DNA of 64,000 nucleotides from WHTX01 sp038255145 (GTDB lineage Bacteria; Actinomycetota; Acidimicrobiia; Acidimicrobiales; CAIXPF01), in NCBI GenBank assembly GCA_038255145.1, contig JBBSLP010000014.1:1-64000 (forward strand). Reading direction: 5' to 3'. Both the position numbers and the translations under genes were made by a program. Positions within the stretch are counted from its first letter, which is position 1. Every line of letters starts with the position of its first letter. The notes beneath the pieces were generated by a model. The model saw only the letters and a list, made by a program, of their open reading frames with translations. It was not told the DNA's origin and did not search any database. This document shows, piece after piece, positions 26,444-34,523 of this stretch.

Positions 26444-27652
26444 TCAGATGGCGGTGACCCGGTAGCGCAGGGGCGGGGCGTCGTACTCCTCGATGGCGTG
26501 GGCCAGCCAGCCCGCCACCCGGGCCAGGGAGAACAGCGCCTCCCCGCTGTCGGCGGGCACCCCCGCCACCAGGGCGAACGCGGCGAGGGCCCAGTCGATG
26601 TTGGGAGCCTGGGGGGCACGCGACGAGGCCGCAGCGGCCACGGCCTCGACCGTGGCCCAGGCCGGGTGGTCGGCAGCGGCGGCCCGCAGCGCGTCGAGCA
26701 CGACGGCGGTGCGGGGGTCACCCTGGGGGTACAGGCCGTGGCCGAAACCGGCCATGTGGCCGTGGTCGCGCCAGCGCGAGGCCACGGCCCGCTCGGGGGC
26801 GGCACCGTCGGCCACGTCGCTGAGCAGGCGGTGGACCTGCCCCGAGGCCGAACCGTGCAGCGGTCCCGACACCGCGGCCAACCCGGCCAGCACCACGGCG
26901 TAGGGGTCGGCCCGGGTCGAGGCCGCCACCCGGCCGGCCAGGGTCGATGTGGCCAGCTCGTGGTCGGCCAGGCTGACGAGGATCACGTCGACCACCCCGG
27001 TCCAGCGCTCGTCGAGGCCCAGGGAGGCCGTGGCCCGGGCCGCCACCGAGCGGTCGGGCGGCGCCACCTCGGGGCCGGCCACCCCGGCCAGCGCGGCCAG
27101 CAGGGCCCGGCCGGTGCCGGCCACGGCATCAGGGCGCAGGTCGTCCCGCAACGGGTCCGCCGCCCGGGCCCCCACCACCGCGGCCTGCAACCGGGCCCCG
27201 GGGCCGCTGGCCAGCGGCAGGACGGCCCGCAGCGCGGCCACCGACGCCTCCACCGCGGCCGGTGCCCGCCACGGCGAGGTCGGGGTGGTGAGCGACCCCG
27301 TCCACAGCAGCTGGGCCACCGATTCGAAGGGCCACGCCCCCGCCACCTCTTCGAGCGCGTGGCCCCGGTAGCGCAGCCGCCCACCGGTCATGGTGGTGAC
27401 CGACGAGGCGATCTCCAGGGCGTCGGCCGCCCGGGTCGGTCGTCGGCCTCCGGGGCGGGCCCGCAACCGGTCGACCTCGGCGGGGTCGAAGAGCCGGCCC
27501 CGCCCCTGAGGCGCGGCTCGACTGCGCAGCAGGCCCCGGGACACGTAGGCGTACAGCGTCTCCCGCTTCACCCCCAGGCGGGCCGCGGCCTCGGTCGCAC
27601 TGAGCAGGGGTGCCTCCTCCGGGGCGGGCGAGACGTCCGTGGCTTCGGTCAC
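26444..27652 (-). CDS. Citrate synthase-family protein with N-terminal HTH
   Basis: 402 residues. Residues about 15-65 form a MerR/excisionase-like HTH (LLSATEAAARLGVKRETLYAYVSRG, followed by FDPAEVDRLRAR). The remainder is a citrate-synthase fold with the two catalytic-histidine blocks GPLHGSASG and GFGHGLYP, and a weaker third block (ASSRAPQAPNIDWALAAF) in place of the usual NVEFY...LD. It is therefore either an enzyme with a DNA-binding domain or a regulator using the citrate-synthase fold as a sensor. It is divergent from a second citrate synthase gene. Such HTH-fused proteins are known in actinobacteria but poorly characterised. Confidence 0.85.
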   Translation of the reverse strand: MTEATDVSPAPEEAPLLSATEAAARLGVKRETLYAYVSRGLLRSRAAPQGRGRLFDPAEVDRLRARPGGRRPTRAADALEIASSVTTMTGGRLRYRGHALEEVAGAWPFESVAQLLWTGSLTTPTSPWRAPAAVEASVAALRAVLPLASGPGARLQAAVVGARAADPLRDDLRPDAVAGTGRALLAALAGVAGPEVAPPDRSVAARATASLGLDERWTGVVDVILVSLADHELATSTLAGRVAASTRADPYAVVLAGLAAVSGPLHGSASGQVHRLLSDVADGAAPERAVASRWRDHGHMAGFGHGLYPQGDPRTAVVLDALRAAAADHPAWATVEAVAAAASSRAPQAPNIDWALAAFALVAGVPADSGEALFSLARVAGWLAHAIEEYDAPPLRYRVTAI

Positions 27653-27681
27653 CTTCCGAGCCTACCTGGTCCTCCATCATG

Positions 27682-27697
27682 GTTGATCAACGTTGAC
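27682..27697. promoter_or_regulatory. Palindromic operator candidate between the two citrate synthase genes
   Basis: The perfect palindrome GTTGATCAAC (27682-27691) overlaps a second short palindrome CAACGTTG. It lies in the 92-bp divergent spacer, where an HTH regulator would bind. The HTH-citrate synthase itself is the obvious candidate binder; that is inference. Confidence 0.4.
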
Positions 27698-27744
27698 GAG
27701 TTCGAGGGCGGGCGCGACCATCACGACGTGTGAGAGGAGGCGCC

Positions 27745-28890
27745 ATGAGCGTCAACACCGTGTCCCCCGCGTCCCCCGGCCTGCGGGGCGTCGTCGTGAC
27801 CGACACCGCCGTGGGCGATGTCCGGGGCGAAGAGGGCCGCTACCACTACCGCCAGTACGACGCCACGCAGCTGGCCGAGCGTCGCTCCTTCGAGGACGTC
27901 TGGTACCTGCTGCGCCGCGGCGCCCTGCCCAGCGCGGCCCAGAGCACGGCCTTCGCCACCGAGGTGGGTCGGGCCCGGGTGCTCGACGAGGATCTGGTCG
28001 GACCCCTGGCCGCCGTGGCCCGGGCCGGTGGTCGCCAGCTCGACCAGTTGCGCAGCGCCCTGTCGTTGGCCGCCGCCCACCGGGGCTGCCGGCCTCTGCT
28101 CGACATCGACGACGACGAAGCCGACGCCGACGCCCTCCACCTGTGTGCCCTGACCCCCACCCTGGTCACCACCCTGTGGCGCCTGGGCCAGGGAAAGGGT
28201 CCCGTCGACGTCGACCCGTCCACTCCGGTGGCCGCGGCCTACCTGCAGGCCATGACCGGCTACGTACCCGACCCCGCCGAGGCCCGGGCCGTCGAGCAGT
28301 ACCTGATCGCCACCATCGACCACGGCTTCAACGCCTCGACGTTCACCGCCCGGGTGGTGGCGTCGACGGGCGCCGATCTGGGGGCGTGCCTGGTGGCCGG
28401 GCTGGCCGCCCTGTCCGGGCCCCTGCACGGTGGCGCCCCCAGCCGGGCCCTGGAGCTGCTCGACGAGGTGGGCGACCCCGCCCGGGCCGGACAGGTGGCC
28501 GCGGCCCGCCTCGACGCCGGCGAGCGGCTCATGGGCTTCGGCCACGCCGTCTACCGCACCGACGACCCCCGATCCCGCCTGTTGCACCAGGTGGCCCGGG
28601 ACCTGGCCGCCCCCCGCCTGGAGCTGGCCGAACAGGTGGAGTCGGCCGTGCTCGCCGCCCTGGCCGCGGCCAAGCCCGACCACCGCCTGGCCACCAACGT
28701 GGAGTTCTACGCCGGGGTCGTGCTCGACGCCGTGGGCATGCCCGCCGAGCTGTTCACCTCGACCTTCGCCGTGTCCCGGGCCCTGGGCTGGGCCGCGCAC
28801 GCCCTCGAGCAGCGGGCCGAGGCCCGCATCATCCGTCCCGCCGCCCGCTATGTGGGTCCCGAGCCCTTCGTCGAGGTCCCTGCACCCTGA
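27745..28890 (+). CDS. Citrate/2-methylcitrate synthase
   Basis: 381 residues, the short-form citrate synthase length. The catalytic residues are all present: His in GPLHGGAPS, His in GFGHAVYRTDDPRS and Asp in NVEFYAGVVLDAVG. It condenses oxaloacetate with acetyl-CoA (or propionyl-CoA in 2-methylcitrate synthases). The ATG at 27745 is preceded by GAGAGGAGG. It has no HTH, unlike its divergent neighbour, and both genes probably share regulation from the spacer. Confidence 0.92.
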   Translation: MSVNTVSPASPGLRGVVVTDTAVGDVRGEEGRYHYRQYDATQLAERRSFEDVWYLLRRGALPSAAQSTAFATEVGRARVLDEDLVGPLAAVARAGGRQLDQLRSALSLAAAHRGCRPLLDIDDDEADADALHLCALTPTLVTTLWRLGQGKGPVDVDPSTPVAAAYLQAMTGYVPDPAEARAVEQYLIATIDHGFNASTFTARVVASTGADLGACLVAGLAALSGPLHGGAPSRALELLDEVGDPARAGQVAAARLDAGERLMGFGHAVYRTDDPRSRLLHQVARDLAAPRLELAEQVESAVLAALAAAKPDHRLATNVEFYAGVVLDAVGMPAELFTSTFAVSRALGWAAHALEQRAEARIIRPAARYVGPEPFVEVPAP

Positions 28891-28930
28891 TCGACTTGTC
28901 AACGGAGGAACCGCCCTAACCTGGCCGGCC

Positions 28931-29653
28931 ATGCGCGCTGTGGTGGTGTGGGCCCACCCGAGCCCCGACAGCTTCAGCGCCACCGTGTGCGCCACTGCGG
29001 CCACCGCCCTACGTCGGGCCGGCCACCAGGTCGAGGTACTGGACCTGTACCGCGAGGCCTTCGACCCGGTCATGGACCGCGAGCAGTGGCGGGCCTACCG
29101 GCAGGAGGAGACCCTCCTCGACGACGCCAGCCGTCGTCACGCCGACCTCGTGCTGCGCTCCGAGATCCTCGTCTTCGTCTACCCCACCTGGTGGTTCGGC
29201 CTGCCGGCCATGCTCAAGGGTTGGCTGGAACGGGTGCTGGGCCCCGGGGTGGCCTTCGACATCGACGCCGGACACGGACCCCGGGGCCGCCTCGGCCACG
29301 TGCGCCACCTCGTCGGCATCAGCACCTATGGCTCCCCCCGACTCGACCTGCTGCTGCACGGCGACGCCGGCCGGCGCACCCTGCTGCGCAGCGTTCGCCT
29401 GTCCTGTGGGCCCCGGTGCCGGTCGACGTGGCTGGCCCTCTACGACCTCGACCGGTCCACCGCCATCCGCCGGGCCACCTTCCTGGCCCAGATCGACACC
29501 TCCCTGGGCCGACGGCGACCGCGGTGGACCACCCCCCTGGGTCGACGCCGGCCCCGCCGCTGCCCCGGAGGCACCGCCGCCATCTCCGCGGCCACCGAGA
29601 CGGCCACGGCCGTGGCCGACCCATCGGTGCCATCGGGAACAGCAGGCGACTGA
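28931..29653 (+). CDS. Flavodoxin-fold NAD(P)H oxidoreductase
   Basis: 240 residues. The N-terminal VVWAHPSPDSFS and the flavin-contacting block FVYPTWWFGLPAMLKGW (about 76-92) place it in the Flavodoxin_2 family (NAD(P)H:quinone oxidoreductase / MdaB/KefF-like). About 40 C-terminal residues are a low-complexity Arg/Pro/Thr/Ala tail not found in the second copy. Start ATG at 28931 follows CGGAGGAACC upstream at moderate distance. It is the first of two tandem related genes, probably in one unit with the inositol-phosphatase gene. Confidence 0.85.
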   Translation: MRAVVVWAHPSPDSFSATVCATAATALRRAGHQVEVLDLYREAFDPVMDREQWRAYRQEETLLDDASRRHADLVLRSEILVFVYPTWWFGLPAMLKGWLERVLGPGVAFDIDAGHGPRGRLGHVRHLVGISTYGSPRLDLLLHGDAGRRTLLRSVRLSCGPRCRSTWLALYDLDRSTAIRRATFLAQIDTSLGRRRPRWTTPLGRRRPRRCPGGTAAISAATETATAVADPSVPSGTAGD

Positions 29654-29657
29654 AGCC

Positions 29658-30245
29658 ATGCAGGTCCTGCTCGTCTACGCCCACCCCGATCCCGAGAGCT
29701 TCTGCGGTCGGTTGCGGGACACGGCCGTCGCCGCCCTCGAGGGGGCCGGCCACCAGGTCGACCTGCTCGACCTGTACGCCGAGGGCTTCGATCCCGTCCT
29801 CGGTCCCGACGAGTGGTCCAAGCACCAGGTGGGCATCGCCGCCCTCCCCGAACTGGCCGACCACGCCCGCCGCCTGGGCCAGGCCCGGGCCCTGGTGCTC
29901 GTGCACCCGACGTGGTGGGGGGGCCAGCCCGCCATCCTCAAGGGCTGGCTGGACCGGGTGTGGATCGAAGGGGTGGCCTACACCCTGCCCACGGGGCGCA
30001 GCCGGGTCCGGCCCCGGCTGCACAACCTGCGCCGCATCGTCGTCGTCACCACCCACGGTTCCCCCCACCGCATGAACCGGTTGCAGGGTGAGCCCGGCCG
30101 GTTGGTGGCCATGCGGGGGGTGCGGGCCCTGGCCCACCCCCTGGCCCGCAAGCGCTTCATCGCCTACTACGGCATCGACCGCGACGAGCCCGAACGACGA
30201 GAGGCCTTCGTCGGACGCGTGGCCCGCGAGCTGGCCCGCCTGTGA
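29658..30245 (+). CDS. Flavodoxin-fold NAD(P)H oxidoreductase, second copy
   Basis: 195 residues. VYAHPDPESFCGRL at the N-terminus and LVHPTWWGGQPAILKGW are the same flavin-binding blocks as in the upstream gene, so the pair arose by duplication or joint acquisition. FDPVLGPDEW and DLLDLYAEGF correspond to blocks in the first copy. It begins five bases after the first gene ends, so they are cotranscribed. The quinone or substrate is unknown. Confidence 0.85.
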   Translation: MQVLLVYAHPDPESFCGRLRDTAVAALEGAGHQVDLLDLYAEGFDPVLGPDEWSKHQVGIAALPELADHARRLGQARALVLVHPTWWGGQPAILKGWLDRVWIEGVAYTLPTGRSRVRPRLHNLRRIVVVTTHGSPHRMNRLQGEPGRLVAMRGVRALAHPLARKRFIAYYGIDRDEPERREAFVGRVARELARL

Positions 30246-30273
30246 GGCCCGGATCACGGCAGGAGGCCCATCC

Positions 30274-31074
30274 ATGACCACCCCCACCCCCGGCTCCGGC
30301 CCCACCCCCGCCGGCGACGCCCTGGCCGTGCTCCTCGACGAGGCCGTGACCCTGGCCCGGGCCGCCGGCGACCTGACGCTCGAGCTGTTCCGCTCCCCCG
30401 ACCTGCTGGTGGACACCAAGGCCGACCACACCCCCGTCACCGCGGCCGACCGCCGAGCCGAGCGCTTCGTGCGCGACGAGCTGGCCCGACGCCACCCCGA
30501 CGACGGCGTGGTGGGCGAGGAGGAGGGTGAGGTGGTGGGCACGTCGGGCCGACGCTGGATCGTCGACCCCATCGACGGCACCAAGGCCTTCACCCACGGG
30601 GTGCCCCTGTACAGCACGCTCTTGGCCCTGCTCGAGGGGGACGAGGTGCTCGTGGGGGTCATCCACCTGCCCGCCCTGGGCCAGACCGTCTACGCGGGGC
30701 GGGGCCTGGGCTGCTGGATGGACGGGCGGCCGGCCCGGGTCCGACCGCGCCCCACGCTCGAGGGGGCGTGGGTCATGACCAGCAGCGTGAGCACGTGGAC
30801 CCCGGCCATGCTCGACGGCGTCACCCGCCGCGGTGCCAGCACCCGCACCTGGGGGGACGCCTACGGCTACGCCCTGGTGGCCACGGGCTTCGTCGACGCC
30901 ATGGTCGACCCCGTGGCGTCGGTGTGGGACCTGGCCCCCATGCCGGTGATCCTCGATGAAGCCGGCGGCCGCTTCACCACCATGGACGGCACCTCCAGCG
31001 ACGCGGTGGGGGGAAGCGGGGTGGCCTCGTGCGGGCCCCTCCACGACGAGCTCGTGGCCGCCCTGGCCAGCTGA
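30274..31074 (+). CDS. Inositol-monophosphatase family phosphatase (histidinol-phosphatase-like)
   Basis: 266 residues. Metal-site motifs in order: TKADHTPVTAAD, GEEEGE, WIVDPIDGTKAFTHG (near 97-111, the IMPase signature) and C-terminal VWDLAPMPVILDEAGG. These are lithium-sensitive Mg-dependent phosphatases; actinobacterial members act on inositol-1-phosphate, histidinol phosphate (HisN) or fructose-1,6-bisphosphate. The TKAF after DPIDG is common in HisN-type enzymes, so that is my preferred reading. The ATG follows CAGGAGG at good spacing. Confidence 0.85.
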   Translation: MTTPTPGSGPTPAGDALAVLLDEAVTLARAAGDLTLELFRSPDLLVDTKADHTPVTAADRRAERFVRDELARRHPDDGVVGEEEGEVVGTSGRRWIVDPIDGTKAFTHGVPLYSTLLALLEGDEVLVGVIHLPALGQTVYAGRGLGCWMDGRPARVRPRPTLEGAWVMTSSVSTWTPAMLDGVTRRGASTRTWGDAYGYALVATGFVDAMVDPVASVWDLAPMPVILDEAGGRFTTMDGTSSDAVGGSGVASCGPLHDELVAALAS

Positions 31075-31130
31075 GGAACGTCCTCGTGCCGGCCGGCTGG
31101 AGGCGCGGCCCGGTCGCTACAGTGCGCGCC

Positions 31131-31865
31131 ATGCTTACGGACGAGACCTACCTCGACCTGGTCCGGGACCAGGCGGCCCTGACCGCGGAGACGCCACTCG
31201 AGGTGCTCGGCCAGCGCGTGCCCGGGTGCCCGGACTGGAACGTGGCCCAACTCATCGGCCACACCGGATGGATCCACCGCTGGGTGACCGCCATCCTGGC
31301 CAACGGTGGCCAGCGCATCAGCGCCAAGACGGTCCCTCAGGCCCCCGAAGACCAGGCCGCGGCCCCTGCCTGGTACGCCGAGGGCGTCGAACCCCTGCTC
31401 GCCGCCCTGCGCGACTTCGACCCCACGGCCGAGGCCTTCACCTTCATCGGCCCCCGCCCGGGCGGGTGGTGGCGCCGGCGCATGGCGCACGAGAGCACGG
31501 TGCACCGCTGGGACGCCGAGTCCGCCTACCGGACACCGGCCCCCATCGACGCCGAGGTCGCCGTGGACGGCATCGAAGAGGTGTGGGACATCTACTTCCC
31601 CAACCGCTTCGCCTTCGGCCAGCTGCCGGTGGGGACGACCGTGCACCTGCACGCCACGGACACCACCGGCGAGTGGCTGGTGGCCCTGGGGGCGGACGCC
31701 GAGTCGTCCCGGATCGACCGTGGCCACGCCAAGGGTGATGTCGCCATCCGCGGCGCCGCGTCTGACCTGCTGCTCTACTGCTTCGGACGCATCAGCCCCG
31801 ACCGCCTCGACGTGGTGGGTGACATCGAGCTGGCCCGGACCTTCCAGGCCGCGGGCTGCTACTGA
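31131..31865 (+). CDS. DinB-type (maleylpyruvate isomerase-like) mycothiol-related protein
   Basis: 244 residues. The N-terminal helical bundle with VPGCPDWNVAQLIGHTGWIHRW and the C-terminal MAHESTVHRWDAE supply the three histidines of the DinB/mycothiol-dependent maleylpyruvate isomerase fold (TIGR03083-type). Such proteins bind a divalent metal and often use mycothiol. A C-terminal SCP2-like segment is suggested by GDVAIRGAASDLLLY. The function is uncertain. Its presence fits a mycothiol-using actinobacterium. Confidence 0.8.
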   Translation: MLTDETYLDLVRDQAALTAETPLEVLGQRVPGCPDWNVAQLIGHTGWIHRWVTAILANGGQRISAKTVPQAPEDQAAAPAWYAEGVEPLLAALRDFDPTAEAFTFIGPRPGGWWRRRMAHESTVHRWDAESAYRTPAPIDAEVAVDGIEEVWDIYFPNRFAFGQLPVGTTVHLHATDTTGEWLVALGADAESSRIDRGHAKGDVAIRGAASDLLLYCFGRISPDRLDVVGDIELARTFQAAGCY

Positions 31866-31895
31866 GGCGACAGCGTCAGCGGGTCAGAGACCCGC

Positions 31896-32756
31896 TCAGC
31901 CCGCCAGGGACAGCGGGGCGCGTACCGTGCTGAGCCGGGTGCGCCACGCCGAGGCGTCGTTGATGGCGGTGGCGTAGCGGGCCTTGCGGCGGGCCACCCG
32001 ACCCCGGGGGTCACACGGCGAGGCCAGCTCGTACTGGGCCTCGATGCCCTCACGCAACATGAGCAGGGCTTCGGAGCGGAGCTGGGAGACCCGGGATTCG
32101 GTCACCCCCAGGAAGCGGGCCAGCTCCTGGGAGGAGCGGTTGTCGAGGAAGTAGCCCACGATGACCAGGCGGTGGCGCTCGGGCAGCAGGTGCACGGCGT
32201 CACGCAGGTACGAGCGCAGTTCGCGGGACTCGAGCTCCTCGAGGGGCTCGAGGGTGCTGCGGTCACGCAGCACGTCGACCAGGGTGAGCTCCTCGTCGAG
32301 CTCCTCGGTGACCTCGTGTTCGAGGGCGAGGACGACGGAGCGGAACATGCGGCTCTGCAGCTGGGACAGCTCGTCGACGGTCATGTCCAGCGCTGCGGCC
32401 ATCTCGGCCAACGACGGCACCCGGCCGAGCTCGGTGGCCAGCTGCTGCTCGACCTGCTCGAGGCGCCGGGCCAGGTTGCGCACGGAGCGTGGTGCCCAGT
32501 CTGCGGCCCTGACGGCGTCGAGGATGGCGCCCCGGATGCGCTGGGCCGCGAAGCGATCGAAGGGGACGCCCCGGGCCTCGTCGTAGCGCCGGGCCGCTTC
32601 CACCAGACCCAGGGCACCGGCCCGGGCCAGGTCCTCCCGGTCCACGTGGCGGGGGAAGTGCACCGCCACCTGGAACACGATGTGGCGCACCAGGGGAAGG
32701 TGCTCCTCGATCCGTTGGGTCAGTTCGTCCGTTGCTGGACGTCCACCAATGCTCAT
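31896..32756 (-). CDS. Sigma-70 family factor, FliA/WhiG-like
   Basis: 286 residues. The N-terminal region 2 (HLPLVRHIVFQVAVHFPRHVDREDL and GVPFDRFAAQRIRGAILDAVR), region 3 (LARRLEQVEQQLATELGRVP) and region 4 (LPERHRLVIVGYFLDNRSSQELARFLGVTESRVSQ) match the FliA/WhiG/SigF layout. About 45 residues of basic tail follow. It directs core polymerase to an alternative promoter set. No flagellar gene or anti-sigma gene is next to it. The ATG at 32754-32756 follows GGGAGGCGGC. Confidence 0.88.
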   Translation of the reverse strand: MSIGGRPATDELTQRIEEHLPLVRHIVFQVAVHFPRHVDREDLARAGALGLVEAARRYDEARGVPFDRFAAQRIRGAILDAVRAADWAPRSVRNLARRLEQVEQQLATELGRVPSLAEMAAALDMTVDELSQLQSRMFRSVVLALEHEVTEELDEELTLVDVLRDRSTLEPLEELESRELRSYLRDAVHLLPERHRLVIVGYFLDNRSSQELARFLGVTESRVSQLRSEALLMLREGIEAQYELASPCDPRGRVARRKARYATAINDASAWRTRLSTVRAPLSLAG

Positions 32757-33094
32757 GCCGCCGCCTCCCATGTAGCCGACCCCGCGAGGTCGCCGCCCAT
32801 CGGTCACCCGCGCTCCGCTGCCTCTCCCGCAGGCTGAGCAGATCGCCATCCGCCCGTGCGCTTCGCTGCCGGTGACCGGCCTGGGCACAGTTCCGCCGTG
32901 CCCAGGAACCTACGATATCGGAAGCACCTCTGAAATGGGGAAATGTCCCACGAGCGTCGTCTGGGCCCGGCACCCGCCGATCAAGGTGGGTGGTGGACCG
33001 AGCGGTAGCGCCCGGTCCCGGGGGGTCAGGGCGGGCGTGGCCGGGGCCGCGAAGAGAGTCGCGAGCCAGGCCGGGGGAGGGCCGGAGGGGCCGG
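32757..33094. other. Non-coding spacer upstream of the sigma factor
   Basis: 338 bp between the sigma-factor start and the end of the saccharopine-dehydrogenase-like gene. I see no convincing gene on either strand. It should hold the sigma gene promoter and its leader, but I can name no clear -35/-10 pair. A short region at 32910-32950 (ACGATATCGG and a GAAATGGGGAAATG run) is less GC-rich than its surroundings. Confidence 0.4.
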
Positions 33095-34084
33095 TCAGAC
33101 CACGCCTTCGAAGCTGGCCGAGCGCACGCCATGGGCCTCCAGGCGAGCCAGCCACGGCACCGGGTCGGCGACCTCGGCCAGGCCGTGCACGCCGCTGGGC
33201 AGCTCGCCGTGGGCCACGGCCAACGCGGCCGACGCCGCCACCGTGCCCGCCACCGATCCCGGAGGTCCCACCGATCCGTAGACCACGACCTCACGCTGGC
33301 CGCCCCGCCGACCCCACACCTCGACCCGCACCGCCCCGGGGCCACCCTCGGGGTGAGGCTGGCGCAGCATGGGCAGACGGGCTGTGAGACGGTCACGCCG
33401 AGTGGCGGCCACCCGGGCCGTCACCCGTAGGGAGGTGGGGAAGGCCCGCTGGAGCAGGACGGTGTCGGCCACGTCGGCGCGGTAGCAGTCCCGGGGTCCG
33501 ACGGGTTCGGCGAAGTAGGCCAGCTGGCGTCCCGAGCCACTGCGGCGGCGCACCCAACCGCCTTCGCGCCAGTCGATGGCCACGCCGCTGAGGGCGGCGT
33601 GGTGCTGGCGGGCGCAGTCGGGTCCGCCGGTGCCCGCCTTGGCCACGTGCACCTCGTCGACCTCGTCGAGCAGGTTGGCGGCATGGCGGGCCAGTAGGCA
33701 GGACAGCCCCGGGGTGAACCCGGCGCCGGCCACCACGGCCACCCCCCGCTCGACGGCCTCGGCGTCGAGGTCCAACAGCCGGGCCACGTCGGTGCCCGAG
33801 TCCCCGGCGGAGATGATGGCCGCGCTGTGCGACAGGGCGGCGCGGGCCAGCGCAGCGTGGTCGCCGGCGGTGACGCACAGGACGACGACGTCTCCCCGAC
33901 CGACCCCGTCGAGGCCGCCCACCACGGCCGGTACCCCGTCGAGCAGGTCAGACAGCTGTTGGGCCCGGGCCGGATGGCGGTCGACGACGGCGACCTCGGC
34001 CCCGGCGGCAGCCAGCACGGCCGCAGCCCGGCTACCGACCCGCCCACAACCGACGACGACGTAGCGGCCTTGCCCGGTGGTCAC
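33095..34084 (-). CDS. Saccharopine dehydrogenase-like NAD(P)-binding protein
   Basis: 329 residues. The Rossmann segment VVVGCGRVGSRAAAVLAAAG (about 9-28) is followed by AVVDRHPARA and a saccharopine-dehydrogenase-like middle (AAIISAGDSG, AGAGFTPGLSCLLARH). The protein lacks the long catalytic C-terminus of true lysine-pathway enzymes. The substrate is unknown. The start is GTG at 34082-34084, overlapping the stop of the small coding gene upstream as GTGA, a classic coupling arrangement. Confidence 0.75.
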   Translation of the reverse strand: MTTGQGRYVVVGCGRVGSRAAAVLAAAGAEVAVVDRHPARAQQLSDLLDGVPAVVGGLDGVGRGDVVVLCVTAGDHAALARAALSHSAAIISAGDSGTDVARLLDLDAEAVERGVAVVAGAGFTPGLSCLLARHAANLLDEVDEVHVAKAGTGGPDCARQHHAALSGVAIDWREGGWVRRRSGSGRQLAYFAEPVGPRDCYRADVADTVLLQRAFPTSLRVTARVAATRRDRLTARLPMLRQPHPEGGPGAVRVEVWGRRGGQREVVVYGSVGPPGSVAGTVAASAALAVAHGELPSGVHGLAEVADPVPWLARLEAHGVRSASFEGVV

Positions 34085-34218
34085 CGGTAGGCGGGGCCGT
34101 GCAGGTCGCGCCAGCCGCCCTGCCGGGGCTCACTCGACACGAAACCACCCACACGCAGCGCGGCGGCGAAACCGACGCCCAGGGCCACCGCTCCCAACGC
34201 CCTGCGCAACAGCGACAC
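34081..34218 (-). CDS. Small single-pass membrane protein, 45 residues
   Basis: A short gene with a GTG start (34216-34218) preceded by an excellent GGAGGAACC ribosome site, ending in a TGA that overlaps the next gene's GTG as GTGA (34081-34084). The peptide is MSLLRRALGAVALGVGF and on: two Arg, then a hydrophobic stretch (residues 3-27), then a polar tail with EPRQGGWRDL. This fits one membrane helix with an N-in positive end. Its coupling to the downstream dehydrogenase-like gene suggests joint expression. I recognise no family. Confidence 0.6.
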   Translation of the reverse strand: MSLLRRALGAVALGVGFAAALRVGGFVSSEPRQGGWRDLHGPAYR

Positions 34219-34290
34219 GGTTCCTCCGGACTGGGGTGGTCACCGCGTCGTGACGGTCACCGGCTGCTCGGTGGGCGACCGGACACCGCC

Positions 34291-34342
34291 CGATCTCCAC
34301 CTTCCCGATCTCCACCCTCCGATCTCCACCCTCCGATCTCCG
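34291..34342. repeat. 14-15 bp tandem repeat upstream of the small gene
   Basis: The unit CGATCTCCACCCTC occurs as one 15-bp variant (34291-34305), two identical 14-bp copies (34306-34333) and a partial fourth. It lies in the gap between the small-protein gene and tRNA-Ile. Confidence 0.85.
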
Positions 34343-34373
34343 GTGGGGGAGACCGCCGACCCGGCTTGTCTCG

Positions 34374-34447
34374 TGGGGCTAGCTGGAATCGAACCAGCGA
34401 CCTCGCCCTTATCAGGGGCGCGCTCTAACCGACTGAGCTATAGCCCC
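34374..34447 (-). tRNA. tRNA-Ile (anticodon GAT)
   Basis: The minus-strand sequence folds into a cloverleaf. Acceptor stem GGGGCTA pairs with TAGCCCC, D-arm GCTC/GAGC, anticodon loop CTGATAA (anticodon GAT) with stem CCCCT-region, and T-arm GCTGG TTCGATT CCAGC. The discriminator is A at 34374. No CCA is encoded. It follows gyrA and its two neighbours on the same strand, as in many actinobacteria. Confidence 0.95.
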
Positions 34448-34523
34448 GGGTCGTGCCCGGGCACATTACCTGATCACCGCACGTCGAACGAAGCGAGTAC
34501 CCGCGGGGTCCGTTCGGGCGCGG

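Noticed and set aside
32872..33387. A 171-residue plus-strand frame in the spacer upstream of the sigma gene.
   Set aside because: Pro/Arg-rich, overlaps the opposite gene and has no ribosome site.
34130..34315. A minus-strand 61-residue frame near the tRNA.
   Set aside because: Overlaps the better 45-residue gene in another frame and includes the tandem repeat; no start signal.
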